Positions 42,116 to 50,919 are shown, counted from the stretch's first letter. The stretch: 51,014 bases of DNA from CAYUIS01 sp964444825 (GCA_964444825.1 CAYUIS010000019.1:1-51014); one strand, 5' to 3'. Made by a program: numbers and translations. Notes: generated by a model from the sequence alone, not told the origin.

Positions 42116-43312
42116 TTGAACGAAAACACTAGTCACGCACTCGAACCCCGCACGTCAAGGGCACTGTGGCGGGCGATTTTCTGGGTCTCCTGCCCATTCG
42201 GAATCCTGGCCTTTGTGCTGCCGATCTATGGTAAGGAGTTGGGGGCCACGGCGCTAGAAGTGGGAGGGTTCTTCTCTGCCATGTCCCTCGTGCCAGTTAT
42301 CGTACGGCCGTTCCTGGGCCGGGTACTTGATCGTTGGGGTCGCAGACCCTTCCTACTGCTAGGGCTGCTCGGCTATGTGGGTGCTATGATGATCTTTTGC
42401 TTCGCCGGTACGGTGCAACTGCTGACTATCGCCCGCTTTGTACAGGGATTAGGCCAGGCATTTCTCTGGCTCTCGGCTTATGCCATCGTGGCCGACGTCG
42501 CCGCCGTGACCGGGCGGGGACACGATTTTGGCACCATCGACGAGGCAACCAACCGGGGGGCGATCGTCGGCACGATGGGCGGATTCGCCGTTATCTTTAC
42601 CCTTCAGGGTTTTGGCCTGACCTGGGAGCGAATCTGGTTCTGGCTTTTTGCGGCCTATGCCATACCCGCGGTGCTCGCGCTACGGATCGCGTGGCAAGGC
42701 GTGGAGGAGACGCGCCCACAGGCAATCCGAAAACCGGTCAAAAGTCGCCCGATCTCTGGACAACTGATCGCACTGATGATCATCGTGTTCGTCACCGGCG
42801 CTTCGAGTATGATGGTGTGGCCGCTGTTGATGATCTTTCTCCAGGATACGCTGCACGCCAGCGTGGACGTGCTGGCCTGGGCCTATCTCCCAGCCGCGCT
42901 GATTCAATCCTTCCTACCCTCGCGAATGGGACGTGTCGCCGACCGCTGGGGACGCAAAGGCCCGATGATATTCGGGTTGTTGGTGGGCGCCCTGGCCTCA
43001 GCGCTGATCCCCCATCTGCGGAGCGTCGTCCTGCTGATTGGCCTGTGGGCTGTGGAGTCGTTGGGGTATACCGCATCGCTGCCGGCAGAGCGCGCCTTTG
43101 TCGCCGATATCGCGGGTGAGGACACCCGCGGTGCGAGCTATGGGCTATATACCTTTGCTTTCTTCCTGGGTGCAGCCGTGGGACCCCTGGCTGGAGGCTG
43201 GCTATACGACAACATGGGACACGCGATGCCCTTTTATCTCAACACCGCCGTCTTACTCGTGGGCGCACTGTTGGTCGGAATAGTGCTACGGGAACCGAAA
43301 CCTGAACCATGA
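42116..43312 (+). CDS. MFS family transporter
   Basis: A 398-residue protein with twelve predicted membrane helices. The MFS loop 2-3 motif is clear in GRVLDRWGRRPFLL, and its counterpart in the second half is GRVADRWGRKGPM. Looks like a drug:H+ antiporter-1-type member; substrate unknown. The start is a TTG at 42116 behind GAGGAA. Its stop codon overlaps the ATG of the next gene (ATGA), implying coupled translation inside a DNA-repair gene cluster. Confidence 0.88.
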   Translation: MNENTSHALEPRTSRALWRAIFWVSCPFGILAFVLPIYGKELGATALEVGGFFSAMSLVPVIVRPFLGRVLDRWGRRPFLLLGLLGYVGAMMIFCFAGTVQLLTIARFVQGLGQAFLWLSAYAIVADVAAVTGRGHDFGTIDEATNRGAIVGTMGGFAVIFTLQGFGLTWERIWFWLFAAYAIPAVLALRIAWQGVEETRPQAIRKPVKSRPISGQLIALMIIVFVTGASSMMVWPLLMIFLQDTLHASVDVLAWAYLPAALIQSFLPSRMGRVADRWGRKGPMIFGLLVGALASALIPHLRSVVLLIGLWAVESLGYTASLPAERAFVADIAGEDTRGASYGLYTFAFFLGAAVGPLAGGWLYDNMGHAMPFYLNTAVLLVGALLVGIVLREPKPEP

Positions 43313-45876
43313 TCCCACAAAAGCTGTCCCTCACCAACTTTTTGTGCTACCGCCAGGTGGAGCTGGACTTTGCCGGAATCCACGTGGCGTGCCTGGCGGG
43401 TGAGAATGGCGCGGGCAAGTCGACACTGCTTGATGCCATGACGTGGGCCCTGTGGGGCAAGTCGCGAGCCAGGCGAGACGATGAACTGATCCACCTGGGC
43501 GAGGAAGAGATGGCGGTCGAGCTGACGTTCGGCCTGGGAAAACAAACTTACCGCGTGTTGCGTCGCCGGAAGGCAGGCAAAAGGGGCAGTACTTTGCTCG
43601 ACTTCCAGGTACGCTCTTCTTCTGCCGAGGAGCCAGGCGAACCAGAGCGATGGCGCTCCATCGCCGAGAGCGGGATCCGCCTGACCCAGGCGAAAATCGA
43701 GCGTGTCCTGCGCCTCGACTATGACACCTTTATCAACTCTGCCTTTTTGCAGCAGGGCCGAGCGGACGAGTTTACGGTCAAGACCGCCGCCGAGCGGAAG
43801 CGCGTGCTGGGTGATATCCTGGGACTCGACCGCTGGGCAGTCTACGAGGAACTGGCCAAAAGAAGACTGCGCGACATTCAGGCCGAGGCCGCAGTGATCG
43901 ATTTGCGACTGCAAGAGATAAAGGCGGAGCTAGCCCGGCAGCCAGAATACGAAGCCGAGTTCGAGGCAGCCCAGGCCGCGGTGGAGAACCTGACCCTTGC
44001 GCTCCAGGAGGCGCAAGCGGCATACCAGCGTATCGAGACAGCCCGAACGGAACTCGGGCACACCGAGACCCAGACCGGTGAGGTCACCCAGCGAATCGCC
44101 CAGGGAGAGCGGGAACTGGCAGAGTTGGTGCAAAAACACGCAGCCCGGGAGCAGCAACTCGCCGGGTACAGAGAACTGGCTGCCCAGGCCGACGAAATCG
44201 AGGCCGGCTACAAGGCCTATCAGCAGGCGATCGAACAGGAACGAGAACTGGGAGCCAAGCTACACCAGTCGGTGGAACTGAACGAGCGTCGCGCTAGCTA
44301 TGAGGCTGCGCTCTCGGAGGCGCGGCATCGTATCGAGGCGGAGCGGGAGGTCGTCGTCCAACGTATCGCCGAACTGGAGAGCCGGCTGCCGGATGATTCC
44401 CTGCTGTCCGAACACGACGAGGTACAGGCACAGCTCACCCACCTCACGCAGCTATCCGAAAGCCGGGAGGCTGCGCGGGACGATCTGGCGCGCATCGCCC
44501 AGGAGCAGGCCGCCCTGCGCGCGCGTAACGAGGCGCTGCGGATCGAGATGGAGACGCTGAGTGAGAAAATCGCCCAGTTGGAGCAGGCAGGCGCTGAATG
44601 CCCCCTATGCGAGCAACCGCTCACCGACGAACACCGCATCCAGTTGTTCGACCAGTTCCGCACCGAGGGGCAGGCCAAAGGTGACGCATACCGCACCAAT
44701 CAAGCCACCGCAAAGGAGTTGACCAGGCGATCGCGGGCTTTAGAAGAACAGATCACGCAGAGCGATCAACTACTGCGGGACGGTTCGGCCCTGCAGAGGC
44801 AGGCGGCCGCACTGGCCGAGCGACTCGATCAAGGTCGCCAGGCCGCCGAGTCGCTGGAGGCTGCCCAGGCGACACTCTCTGAGGTAGAGCAACGTATCAG
44901 TGGGCAGGAATATGCCCCCGAGGTGCGGGCCCAATTGGCGCAGGTGTTGGAACAAGCACAGGAACTGGGTTACGATTCAGCAGCCCACGAAGTGGCCCGA
45001 CAGGCCGTGGCCGACGGTCAGGTCTTTGCTGAGCGGAAAGCGGAATTGGGAACCCTGCAGGCGAGGATAGCAGAGGCGCAGGAAGCACTCAAGGACTTGG
45101 AGGTACGCCAGAAGCACGCACGGAAGCAAGTGGAGGCTGAGCAAGCCCGCCAAGCCAAGCTGGAGGCGCAGGCTGAAAAACTGCGGGGCCAACTGCAGGA
45201 CGCTCCGGCGGTGGAGGCAGAGTTGCAGCGCATGCGGGGCGAGGAAGCCGCCGCCCGCCAACGCCTGGGGGCAGCCCAGCAGCGCCTGGAGGCCTGCAGG
45301 GCACTGGGGCAGCAGCAGGCCGACAAACTGGAGCGCCGGGAAAAGTTGGCCGCCGACAAGTCGATCTATGACGAACTGAGAACGGCGTTTGGGGTCAAGG
45401 GTGTGCCGGCAATGATCATCGAAGCTGCCGTGCCAGAGATCGAGGTGGAGGCCAACCGCCTCCTGGCGCAGATGACGGGCGGCCGCATGCACGTGCGCTT
45501 CGATACGCAGCGCGAGACGCTCGCGGGGGAGGTGCGGGAGGCACTAGAGATCCACATCGCCGACGAGCTGGGGACGAGAGAGTATTCCCTCTACTCGGGA
45601 GGTGAGGCATTTCGGGTCAATTTCGCCATCCGCATCGCGCTCTCAAAGCTCCTGGCGCGGCGGGCCGGCGCACAACTGGAGACGCTGGTGATCGATGAAG
45701 GATTTGGCACACAGGACGCCCAGGGTCGCGAACGGCTGGTCGAGGCGATCAATGCCGTGCAGGGCGACTTTGCGCGCGTGCTGGTCATCACGCACATCGA
45801 CGAGTTGAAGGATGCGTTCCCCACTCGCATCCAGGTGACGAAAACACCGGACGGTTCGGTGATACAGGTGATGTAG
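43309..45876 (+). CDS. SbcC/Rad50-like ATPase
   Basis: An 855-residue DNA-repair ATPase. It begins LSLTNFLCYRQVELDF with Walker A GENGAGKST at residues 31-39. Long coiled coils (about 190-425 and 440-720) flank the zinc hook CPLC at residues 431-434 (GAECPLCEQPL), which dimerises Rad50-type proteins. The C-terminal lobe has the signature SLYSGGEAFRVNFAIR and Walker B LETLVIDEGFGTQD. The usual nuclease partner SbcD/Mre11 is not adjacent in the window. The ATG overlaps the stop of the upstream transporter. Confidence 0.92.
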   Translation: MIPQKLSLTNFLCYRQVELDFAGIHVACLAGENGAGKSTLLDAMTWALWGKSRARRDDELIHLGEEEMAVELTFGLGKQTYRVLRRRKAGKRGSTLLDFQVRSSSAEEPGEPERWRSIAESGIRLTQAKIERVLRLDYDTFINSAFLQQGRADEFTVKTAAERKRVLGDILGLDRWAVYEELAKRRLRDIQAEAAVIDLRLQEIKAELARQPEYEAEFEAAQAAVENLTLALQEAQAAYQRIETARTELGHTETQTGEVTQRIAQGERELAELVQKHAAREQQLAGYRELAAQADEIEAGYKAYQQAIEQERELGAKLHQSVELNERRASYEAALSEARHRIEAEREVVVQRIAELESRLPDDSLLSEHDEVQAQLTHLTQLSESREAARDDLARIAQEQAALRARNEALRIEMETLSEKIAQLEQAGAECPLCEQPLTDEHRIQLFDQFRTEGQAKGDAYRTNQATAKELTRRSRALEEQITQSDQLLRDGSALQRQAAALAERLDQGRQAAESLEAAQATLSEVEQRISGQEYAPEVRAQLAQVLEQAQELGYDSAAHEVARQAVADGQVFAERKAELGTLQARIAEAQEALKDLEVRQKHARKQVEAEQARQAKLEAQAEKLRGQLQDAPAVEAELQRMRGEEAAARQRLGAAQQRLEACRALGQQQADKLERREKLAADKSIYDELRTAFGVKGVPAMIIEAAVPEIEVEANRLLAQMTGGRMHVRFDTQRETLAGEVREALEIHIADELGTREYSLYSGGEAFRVNFAIRIALSKLLARRAGAQLETLVIDEGFGTQDAQGRERLVEAINAVQGDFARVLVITHIDELKDAFPTRIQVTKTPDGSVIQVM

Positions 45877-45933
45877 CTCTTATGCGGATACAATGGCGCT
45901 GGGAGTTACTGAACTATCTGGGAGGATAAGGCT

Positions 45934-46116
45934 ATGCAAGTCCGATGCCAACGCTGTGGTTACCCGTTTACTCTAGGCCGAGAGGCCATTGTCGCTGCAC
46001 TGGAGCAAGTCAAGGAAAGCGAGGCCACCCACTACAACTTTGATTGCCCCAAGTGCCGGCGCCAGATCAAGGTCCCTGTCAAGCGCCTGCAGCGGAGCGT
46101 GCCCCAGCAAGATTAG
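45934..46116 (+). CDS. Small zinc-ribbon protein (60 aa)
   Basis: MQVRCQRCGYPFTL and FDCPKCRRQIKVPVKRL give two C-x2-C knuckles about 30 residues apart, a zinc ribbon. The C-terminus is basic. Such small proteins are common but of unknown function. GGGAGGATAAGG precedes the ATG. It ends the long plus-strand run, facing the lipoprotein gene across a repeat hairpin. Confidence 0.85.
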   Translation: MQVRCQRCGYPFTLGREAIVAALEQVKESEATHYNFDCPKCRRQIKVPVKRLQRSVPQQD

Positions 46117-46118
46117 TA

Positions 46119-46201
46119 CCTATCCTAAAATTGCTCTAGCCCCCGTCCTCGGGGGCGAAAGACACCCCCGAGACGGGGGTTTGAGCGAATTCACGGATAG
46201 A
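46119..46201. repeat. Inverted-repeat element, family 1 copy C (between convergent genes)
   Basis: Core stem with arms CCCCCGTCCTCGGGGG (46140-46155) and CCCCCGAGACGGGGG (46165-46179), and outer arms TATCCTAAAATTGCTCT and GCGAATTCACGGATA. It lies between two gene ends and could stop transcription from both sides, but it has no U-tract. Confidence 0.7.
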
Positions 46202-46204
46202 TTC

Positions 46205-47980
46205 TTAGCCTTCTGGCGGCGTGGTGACCTCCAGATGTAATGCCCGAGCAGGCGCACCCGGCCACGGCTCGAAATCCGGGGGATGATCGTCGAACCAGGT
46301 AAAGTAGAGGGCGTCGAACCCTCCCTCAGCCTTCATCGCGAGCAGCGTCAGGTTCACCAGGTCACGAAAGGCAGAGTCGCCGGGCGGCAGGCCCAACGCC
46401 AAGGGGATGTTGGTCATCCGGAGAGGGAGCACGGCCATGCCCGGCGTGGCATAGGCATACCCCAGCATATTGGCCCGATCGTCGGCCACGGCGACCGCAT
46501 ACCCCCCTTCTAGCAGCGCAATCGCCGATTCGAGCGACGGCCGTGGCATCACCGTCAACTGGGCGCCAGTCGCCTGCGCCGCCGCCTGGACGGCGTCCGC
46601 GCTCCCCTCAACCACGGCGACCGGTTGTCTATCGAGATCAAGCAGGTTGGTCACGGGCGTCCCGGCCCAAACCATCAGCCCTGTTCCTGCCCAATAGGTG
46701 GTGAGGCTCAAATCCATCTCCAATTCGGCGGCGCGCGTATGGGCCAATCCGCCCAACAGCAGATCAGCCTGACCCGTGCGCAGCATCTCTTTACCCACCT
46801 CTACGGTTGTCGTAAAGTAATCCACCGCCGTGGCGTCGCCCAGCCAGCGCTCGGCCAGTCTCTGCACTAGGTTGACCTCATATCCCACCGGCGCCCCCGT
46901 CGTATCCACATAAGCAAAGGGCGCGCGGTCGGTCGGCATCGCTACCGCCAACCGCCCTCGTGACTCGATGGTAGCGATCGTAGAGGGCACCCTGCTCACG
47001 AGGGGCGCATCCGCCAGATAGCGCATCCCCTCACCTGGCCAGCGCTCGACGGGCGGCGGAAACTCTATCCCGAACCAGCGCCCATACAGGGTCGCATAGG
47101 TCCCGTCGGCGACCATGTCCTGGAAGGTCAGGTTCACCAGATCGGCGAAAAAGGGATCGTTTTGCCGGAAAACAAACGCTACCGAAGCCGACGTATACTG
47201 ACCAATGATGGCCGTCTCGGGGACCATACGATTCCCCCAGAAGAGCCGATGGCGCAGATCGGTCACGGCGGCCACTTCCCCCTTCCCCAGCGCCTCGACC
47301 GCCGCATCAAAGCGGTCGAATACCTGGAATGTGAGGGTGAACGGAACCGAGGCCTCCAACACCTCGTCGGCCCCTTCCCACGCCACGACTCCCACCGTGT
47401 GCCCTCGCAAACCCTCCAACCCACCGATCACGGGGGCATCGGCGGCGCGGACCAACAGAGCGTGCCCATCGACGAAATACGGCAGGCTGAAATCGACCTC
47501 CGCCTCCCGGTCCTGCGTGTGAACGAGAGCCGTAAGGATGATGTCTACATCACCCGCCTGCAGGCGCTGGATCGCGGTATCAGAACGGACCTGCTGAAAC
47601 TCGACCGCCCTGGCGTCACCCAACCAGCGCCGAGCCAGTTCCTGCCCCATGTCGACGCCAAACCCAGCCACCGCTCCGCCCTCAGAGATGTAACCAAAGG
47701 GCTGCAGATCGTATCGCACGCCAACAATGACATCGCCTCGCGCTCGTATCCGGGCGCCCGTCGTCGCGTCGTCGGGCAGCGGGGTTGGCGTGGGCATTGG
47801 TTCACTCGTCGGAGTGGACAAAACGGTCGGAACGGGGGTCGATGCTGTCCCTGCGCCATCGTCGCCACCACAGGCGGCCAACAGGAGCACAGCGAACACG
47901 CCAAGGAGGGAAAACAGGACCTGTCTGGAGAGAAGCAATCGACCGGCAGATACTCGACGACGTAGGTTATCCAATCTCAT
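46205..47980 (-). CDS. Lipoprotein with two tandem SBP_bac_3 substrate-binding domains
   Basis: A 591-residue exported lipoprotein. The signal peptide ends in the lipobox LLLAAC with C37 as the lipidated residue, followed by a Thr/Pro linker (46-70). Two amino-acid-type periplasmic-binding domains follow: about 72-305 (RARGDVIVGVRYDLQPFGYI, GDVDIILTALVHT) and 335-575 (ESRGRLAVAMPTDRAPFAY, GQADLLLGGLAHT). Both carry the SBP_bac_3 pattern. Two domains in one chain are uncommon for a simple ABC transporter; a sensor or high-avidity binder is possible. No permease or ATPase genes are adjacent. The ATG at 47980 overlaps the stop of the HicB-like gene (ATGA). Confidence 0.88.
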   Translation of the reverse strand: MRLDNLRRRVSAGRLLLSRQVLFSLLGVFAVLLLAACGGDDGAGTASTPVPTVLSTPTSEPMPTPTPLPDDATTGARIRARGDVIVGVRYDLQPFGYISEGGAVAGFGVDMGQELARRWLGDARAVEFQQVRSDTAIQRLQAGDVDIILTALVHTQDREAEVDFSLPYFVDGHALLVRAADAPVIGGLEGLRGHTVGVVAWEGADEVLEASVPFTLTFQVFDRFDAAVEALGKGEVAAVTDLRHRLFWGNRMVPETAIIGQYTSASVAFVFRQNDPFFADLVNLTFQDMVADGTYATLYGRWFGIEFPPPVERWPGEGMRYLADAPLVSRVPSTIATIESRGRLAVAMPTDRAPFAYVDTTGAPVGYEVNLVQRLAERWLGDATAVDYFTTTVEVGKEMLRTGQADLLLGGLAHTRAAELEMDLSLTTYWAGTGLMVWAGTPVTNLLDLDRQPVAVVEGSADAVQAAAQATGAQLTVMPRPSLESAIALLEGGYAVAVADDRANMLGYAYATPGMAVLPLRMTNIPLALGLPPGDSAFRDLVNLTLLAMKAEGGFDALYFTWFDDHPPDFEPWPGAPARALHLEVTTPPEG

Positions 47981-48216
47981 TCCATTTTGATACCTGCGAT
48001 GACGGGCAAAGCGTGCTTCAGTTTGAGTCCAACCAAGGTCCAGTCTTCGAGTGTGGAGCGTAGTTCCTCCTCGCACTCGCGTAATGTAGCGCCGAAAGCT
48101 ACAACCCCGTTGCAGGGCGGAATACGGCCCACGAACGTGGCATCTTCCAGCTTGTCGTAGCTGGCATCGGCCATCGCCTGTTCAACATACTCCGTCAGGA
48201 CAAATCGTATCGCCAT
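47977..48216 (-). CDS. HicB-like small protein (79 aa)
   Basis: The partial RNase H-like HicB fold is suggested by MAIRFVLTEYVEQAMADASY, then FVGRIPPCNGVVAFGATLRECEEELRSTLEDWTLVGLKL: the G-x-x-P-x-x-G-x-x-A-x-G-x-T-x-x-E pattern of the HicB/UPF0150 family. No DNA-binding tail is present and no HicA toxin gene adjoins it, so it is an orphan, probably not a working toxin-antitoxin pair. GGGAGGGCG precedes the ATG. It is translationally coupled to the lipoprotein. Confidence 0.78.
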   Translation of the reverse strand: MAIRFVLTEYVEQAMADASYDKLEDATFVGRIPPCNGVVAFGATLRECEEELRSTLEDWTLVGLKLKHALPVIAGIKME

Positions 48217-48299
48217 CGCCCTCCCATTCTACCAAGCCGCCTTCGCACACACAAACCAGAGAAGATTATAGCACATCTACTAGACTCAGCAACGTTCAC
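48217..48299. other. Short intergenic stretch upstream of the HicB-like gene
   Basis: AT-richer than its surroundings (TATAG at about 48266-48270, minus strand CTATAATCT), so it probably holds the promoter of the HicB-like/lipoprotein pair. No gene seen. Confidence 0.4.
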
Positions 48300-48435
48300 A
48301 GGGCGATCGCATTTAACGCTCCTAGCCCTCGTCCCCGAGGGCGGCTGTCACAAAATCACAACAGCGATTTTTCATCCCGCAAGACGCCCTCGAGACTGTG
48401 GCTGAGAGCTTCAGGCAACCAAATGCAATCGCCCT
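48300..48435. repeat. Inverted-repeat element, family 1 copy D
   Basis: Ends AGGGCGATCGCATTT (48300 onward) and, inverted, AGGGCGATTGCATTT (to 48435). The inner CTCGTCCCCGAGGGCG is the family core in a slightly diverged form. The right end overlaps the nadD stop codon, so it forms the 3' end of that transcript. Confidence 0.65.
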
Positions 48436-49072
48436 AGCAATGCTCATAGAGACGGTGGGCACAGATATAGTCCTCAACCTGGGGTGGGACCAGGTAACGC
48501 AGCGGCAACCCCTCCTGGACGCGCCGCCGCAAGTCGGTCGATGCGACGTCAAGATCCGGCACGTCGAGCCAGATGATCCGCTCCTGAATCCCGGGAACCC
48601 CACCTTCCAGTTCCTCCAGGTCGGGTGAGTGGGCGCTCCGCCCCATCACGGCCAGCCACGCCTGTTGGACGATGCCAGCCGGATCACGCCAGGTGAGGAA
48701 CTGGGCCAGGCTGTCCCCGCCCATCAGGAAATACAGCACCGCACCCGGATACTCCTGCTGCAACAGGGCCAGCATATCGACGGTGTAATGCGGGCCAGGG
48801 CGATCGAGGTCCACGCGGGATAGAGAAAAGGCACGATTGCCGGCAATGGCCGCCTCTACCATCGCCGCGCGGTGATGGGCTGGCGTGACGGGAGAGTCGG
48901 GCTTATGTGGCGGATTGCCGGCCAGGACGAAGAGCACCCGATCCAGCCCTAACTGCGCCCGCCCGTTCTCGGCCAGGACGAGGTGGCCGTAGTGAGGGGG
49001 GTCAAAGGTACCCCCCAGGATGCCTAACCTTGAGATCTGCGTATGGGATTCGATACTGGCTACTCCTCCCAT
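48434..49072 (-). CDS. nadD: Nicotinate-nucleotide adenylyltransferase NadD
   Basis: A 212-residue nucleotidyltransferase that adenylates nicotinate mononucleotide in NAD synthesis. The HxGH-type motif is GGTFDPPHYGHL, followed by FVLAGNPPHK, YFLMGGDSLAQF and the C-terminal STDLRRRV (ISSTxIR-type) motif. The ATG at 49072 lies 13 bases inside the obgE end; no better start exists before the conserved LGILGGTF. The longer frame to 49261 overlaps obgE heavily and is not credible. With nadK in the same window, two NAD(P) genes are near each other but in different operons. Confidence 0.93.
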   Translation of the reverse strand: MGGVASIESHTQISRLGILGGTFDPPHYGHLVLAENGRAQLGLDRVLFVLAGNPPHKPDSPVTPAHHRAAMVEAAIAGNRAFSLSRVDLDRPGPHYTVDMLALLQQEYPGAVLYFLMGGDSLAQFLTWRDPAGIVQQAWLAVMGRSAHSPDLEELEGGVPGIQERIIWLDVPDLDVASTDLRRRVQEGLPLRYLVPPQVEDYICAHRLYEHC

Positions 49073-50319
49073 TCCAGCTCTCTGTCGCCGATACGCACCG
49101 TATCCCCAGGCTGTATGCCCGCCTCCTCCAGCGCTTCCACGATACCCATACGATCCAGGGTCCGCTGGAAACGGGACACCGCCTCGTCCAGGTTCCACAC
49201 CGTCATCGCGGCCAGCCGCTCGACCCGAGCACCAGACACGCGCCACCCATCCTCCTCCCACGTCACGGTGAAGGTCTCCTCATCTCCACCCAGCCGGAAG
49301 ACAGGCACTTCCAGGGTTGGGGTTTTCTCCGGCAGTTCGGCCAGCATCCGCGCCACGCGGTAGAGCAGCTCCCGTGTTCCCTCGCGGGCCACAGCAGAGA
49401 TGGCCATCGCCGAATGGCCCTCGCTCTTGAGCGACTTACGGATCGCCGGCCAGCTTTCCCGAACCTGCGGCATATCGATCTTGTTCAGGACCACGACCTG
49501 GGGCTTATCTGACAGGCCATGGCCAAAGGCCGCCAATTCGTGATTGATGGCAGCGAAATCGGCCATTGGGTCGGCGGATAGGCCATCCAGGAGGTGAACC
49601 AGGACCCGGGTGCGCTCAATGTGACGCAGAAACTCGTGCCCCAGCCCTTTCCCCTCCGCCGCGCCCTCAATCAGACCGGGGATATCGGCCAGGACAAACT
49701 CGATCTGGGGGTCGAGTACGACGACGCCCAGGTTGGGCTGAAGCGTGGTGAAAGGATAGGGCGCAATCTTGGGGCGCGCGGCAGTCACCGCCGCCAGCAA
49801 GGTCGATTTGCCCGCATTCGGCACCCCCACCAGGCCGACGTCGGCCAAAAGCTTGAGCTCCAGTCGCAAGTTGAGTTCCTGACCCGGCGCGCCGTGCTCG
49901 GCTATCCGGGGGGCCTGGTTGGTGGAGCTGACAAAGCGAGCATTCCCCCTTCCCCCACGCCCACCGCGCGCCACGATCAACTCTTGATCCAGCTCGGTCA
50001 GGTCGCCCAGCAGGTCGCCGGTGTCGGCGTCGTACACGACCGTGCCGGGCGGTACTGGGACCCGAGAATCCTCGCCCGCTGCGCCGTGCTGGTTCTTGCC
50101 CCGTCCGTGGACGCCGCGCTCGGCTCGAAAGTGCCGCTTCTTGCTGAACCTATAGAGCGTGTTGAGATGGGGGTCCACGTAAAAACAGACGTCACCCCCC
50201 TTGCCGCCGTCGCCGCCCGCCGGCCCGCCGTAGGGTACGTATTTCTCGCGGCGGAAGGCGACACACCCGTCGCCCCCGTCACCCGATTTGACATAGATCT
50301 GAACTTTGTCGTAGAACAT
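49060..50319 (-). CDS. obgE: GTPase ObgE/CgtA
   Basis: A 419-residue ribosome-assembly and stress GTPase. The N-terminal Obg fold is glycine-rich (KSGDGGDGCVAFRREKYVP, GGPAGGDGGKGGDV). The G domain has G1 GVPNAGKST, G3 DIPGLIEGA and G4 NKID. A C-terminal OCT domain (about 345-419) ends RIGDRELEWEE. I start at the ATG at 50319, the conserved MFYDKVQI. There is no Shine-Dalgarno sequence, but a TTGACA/TATCCT promoter ends 9 bases upstream, pointing to a leaderless transcript. Confidence 0.96.
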   Translation of the reverse strand: MFYDKVQIYVKSGDGGDGCVAFRREKYVPYGGPAGGDGGKGGDVCFYVDPHLNTLYRFSKKRHFRAERGVHGRGKNQHGAAGEDSRVPVPPGTVVYDADTGDLLGDLTELDQELIVARGGRGGRGNARFVSSTNQAPRIAEHGAPGQELNLRLELKLLADVGLVGVPNAGKSTLLAAVTAARPKIAPYPFTTLQPNLGVVVLDPQIEFVLADIPGLIEGAAEGKGLGHEFLRHIERTRVLVHLLDGLSADPMADFAAINHELAAFGHGLSDKPQVVVLNKIDMPQVRESWPAIRKSLKSEGHSAMAISAVAREGTRELLYRVARMLAELPEKTPTLEVPVFRLGGDEETFTVTWEEDGWRVSGARVERLAAMTVWNLDEAVSRFQRTLDRMGIVEALEEAGIQPGDTVRIGDRELEWEE

Positions 50320-50328
50320 CGCCGGGCT

Positions 50329-50356
50329 AGGATACCGCAAACAGGTAGGATGTCAA
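50329..50356 (-). promoter_or_regulatory. obgE promoter, apparently leaderless
   Basis: TTGACA (50356-50351), 16-base spacer, TATCCT (50334-50329) on the minus strand. Only 9 bases separate the -10 box from the ATG at 50319, so transcription should begin at or within a few bases of the start codon. Confidence 0.7.
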
Positions 50357-50435
50357 GACTTGACAGGATCGGACAGGGTGATCGCAATTGAGAGAGCAGG
50401 ATTCCTTCGCCGTGGCCGCTGACCTACTTTGCTCT

Positions 50436-50500
50436 CTTCGGATCGCCAGATCCGAAGCTTGAGCCTGCTAGCCGTCTGGATCTGGCGATCCAGACTGAGC
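50436..50500. repeat. REP-like palindrome pair, family 2
   Basis: Two perfect 8-bp stems with 6-base loops in opposite orientation: CTTCGGAT-CGCCAG-ATCCGAAG (50436-50457) and GTCTGGAT-CTGGCG-ATCCAGAC (50474-50495), the second followed by TGAGC. The loop of one is the reverse complement of the other, so this is an inverted pair, as in BIME elements. It is related to the palindrome at 3003-3026. Confidence 0.65.
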
Positions 50501-50540
50501 AGATGGGCCAAATGGAATCGGCCTGAGGATCGAACAGACG

Positions 50541-50783
50541 ATGACGAGGAACAGGTTGGGCTATGTTTGCACTACACCAGGAGGCGTGATAAGATGCGGT
50601 CGGCTGCCACCATTGCCACTGATGCACACCTGGCATCAGGTGCTGGACGTCGCCTTTTCCCCCGACGGTCGCACCCTGGCATTGGGAACCGTGGGGGGCA
50701 ATCTGCACCTGTGGCACGTCGCTGGATTAGAAGAAAGCGGCAGGGGCGATACAAACAGCGATACAAACGCAAAAACCCCTTGA
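50541..50783 (+). pseudogene. WD40-repeat remnant
   Basis: The frame contains one clear WD40 blade: VLDVAFSPDGRTLALGTVGG, then NLHLWHVAG. It begins without a ribosome binding site, has no second blade, and ends in a short basic tail. It is best read as a leftover of a larger WD40-containing gene, perhaps a paralogue of the regulator that starts downstream. A short real protein is less likely. Confidence 0.55.
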
Positions 50784-50809
50784 AAACCACCTTCCACTTG
50801 GTGTATAAT
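50780..50809 (+). promoter_or_regulatory. Promoter for the XRE-family gene
   Basis: TTGAAA (50780-50785), 18-base spacer, TATAAT (50804-50809). It predicts a leader of about 105 bases before the GTG at 50920. Confidence 0.65.
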
Positions 50810-50884
50810 CAATTGTAGTAGGTTCCGACAAAGTTGAGGAGCGAACATCCCTCAATACTGTTCTCACCGTACCTCATGCTTCCT

Positions 50885-50911
50885 CCTCACATTAGGTAGG
50901 GCGATGTGAGG
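50885..50911 (+). promoter_or_regulatory. Hairpin covering the ribosome binding site
   Basis: CCTCACAT (50885-50892) and ATGTGAGG (50904-50911) form a perfect 8-bp stem with an 11-base loop. The 3' arm contains the GAGGG that would act as Shine-Dalgarno sequence for the GTG at 50920, so folding should reduce translation. Confidence 0.5.
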
Positions 50912-50919
50912 GTACCACC

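Noticed and set aside
46119..46201. Ordinary intrinsic terminator
   Set aside because: The stem is strong, but no U-tract follows on either strand and the core belongs to a dispersed repeat family.
47977..48216. Complete HicAB toxin-antitoxin system
   Set aside because: No HicA-like frame with the expected dsRNA-binding motif adjoins the HicB-like gene on either side.
49073..49261. N-terminal extension of NadD
   Set aside because: It lies entirely within obgE in another frame and precedes the conserved NadD start without homology.
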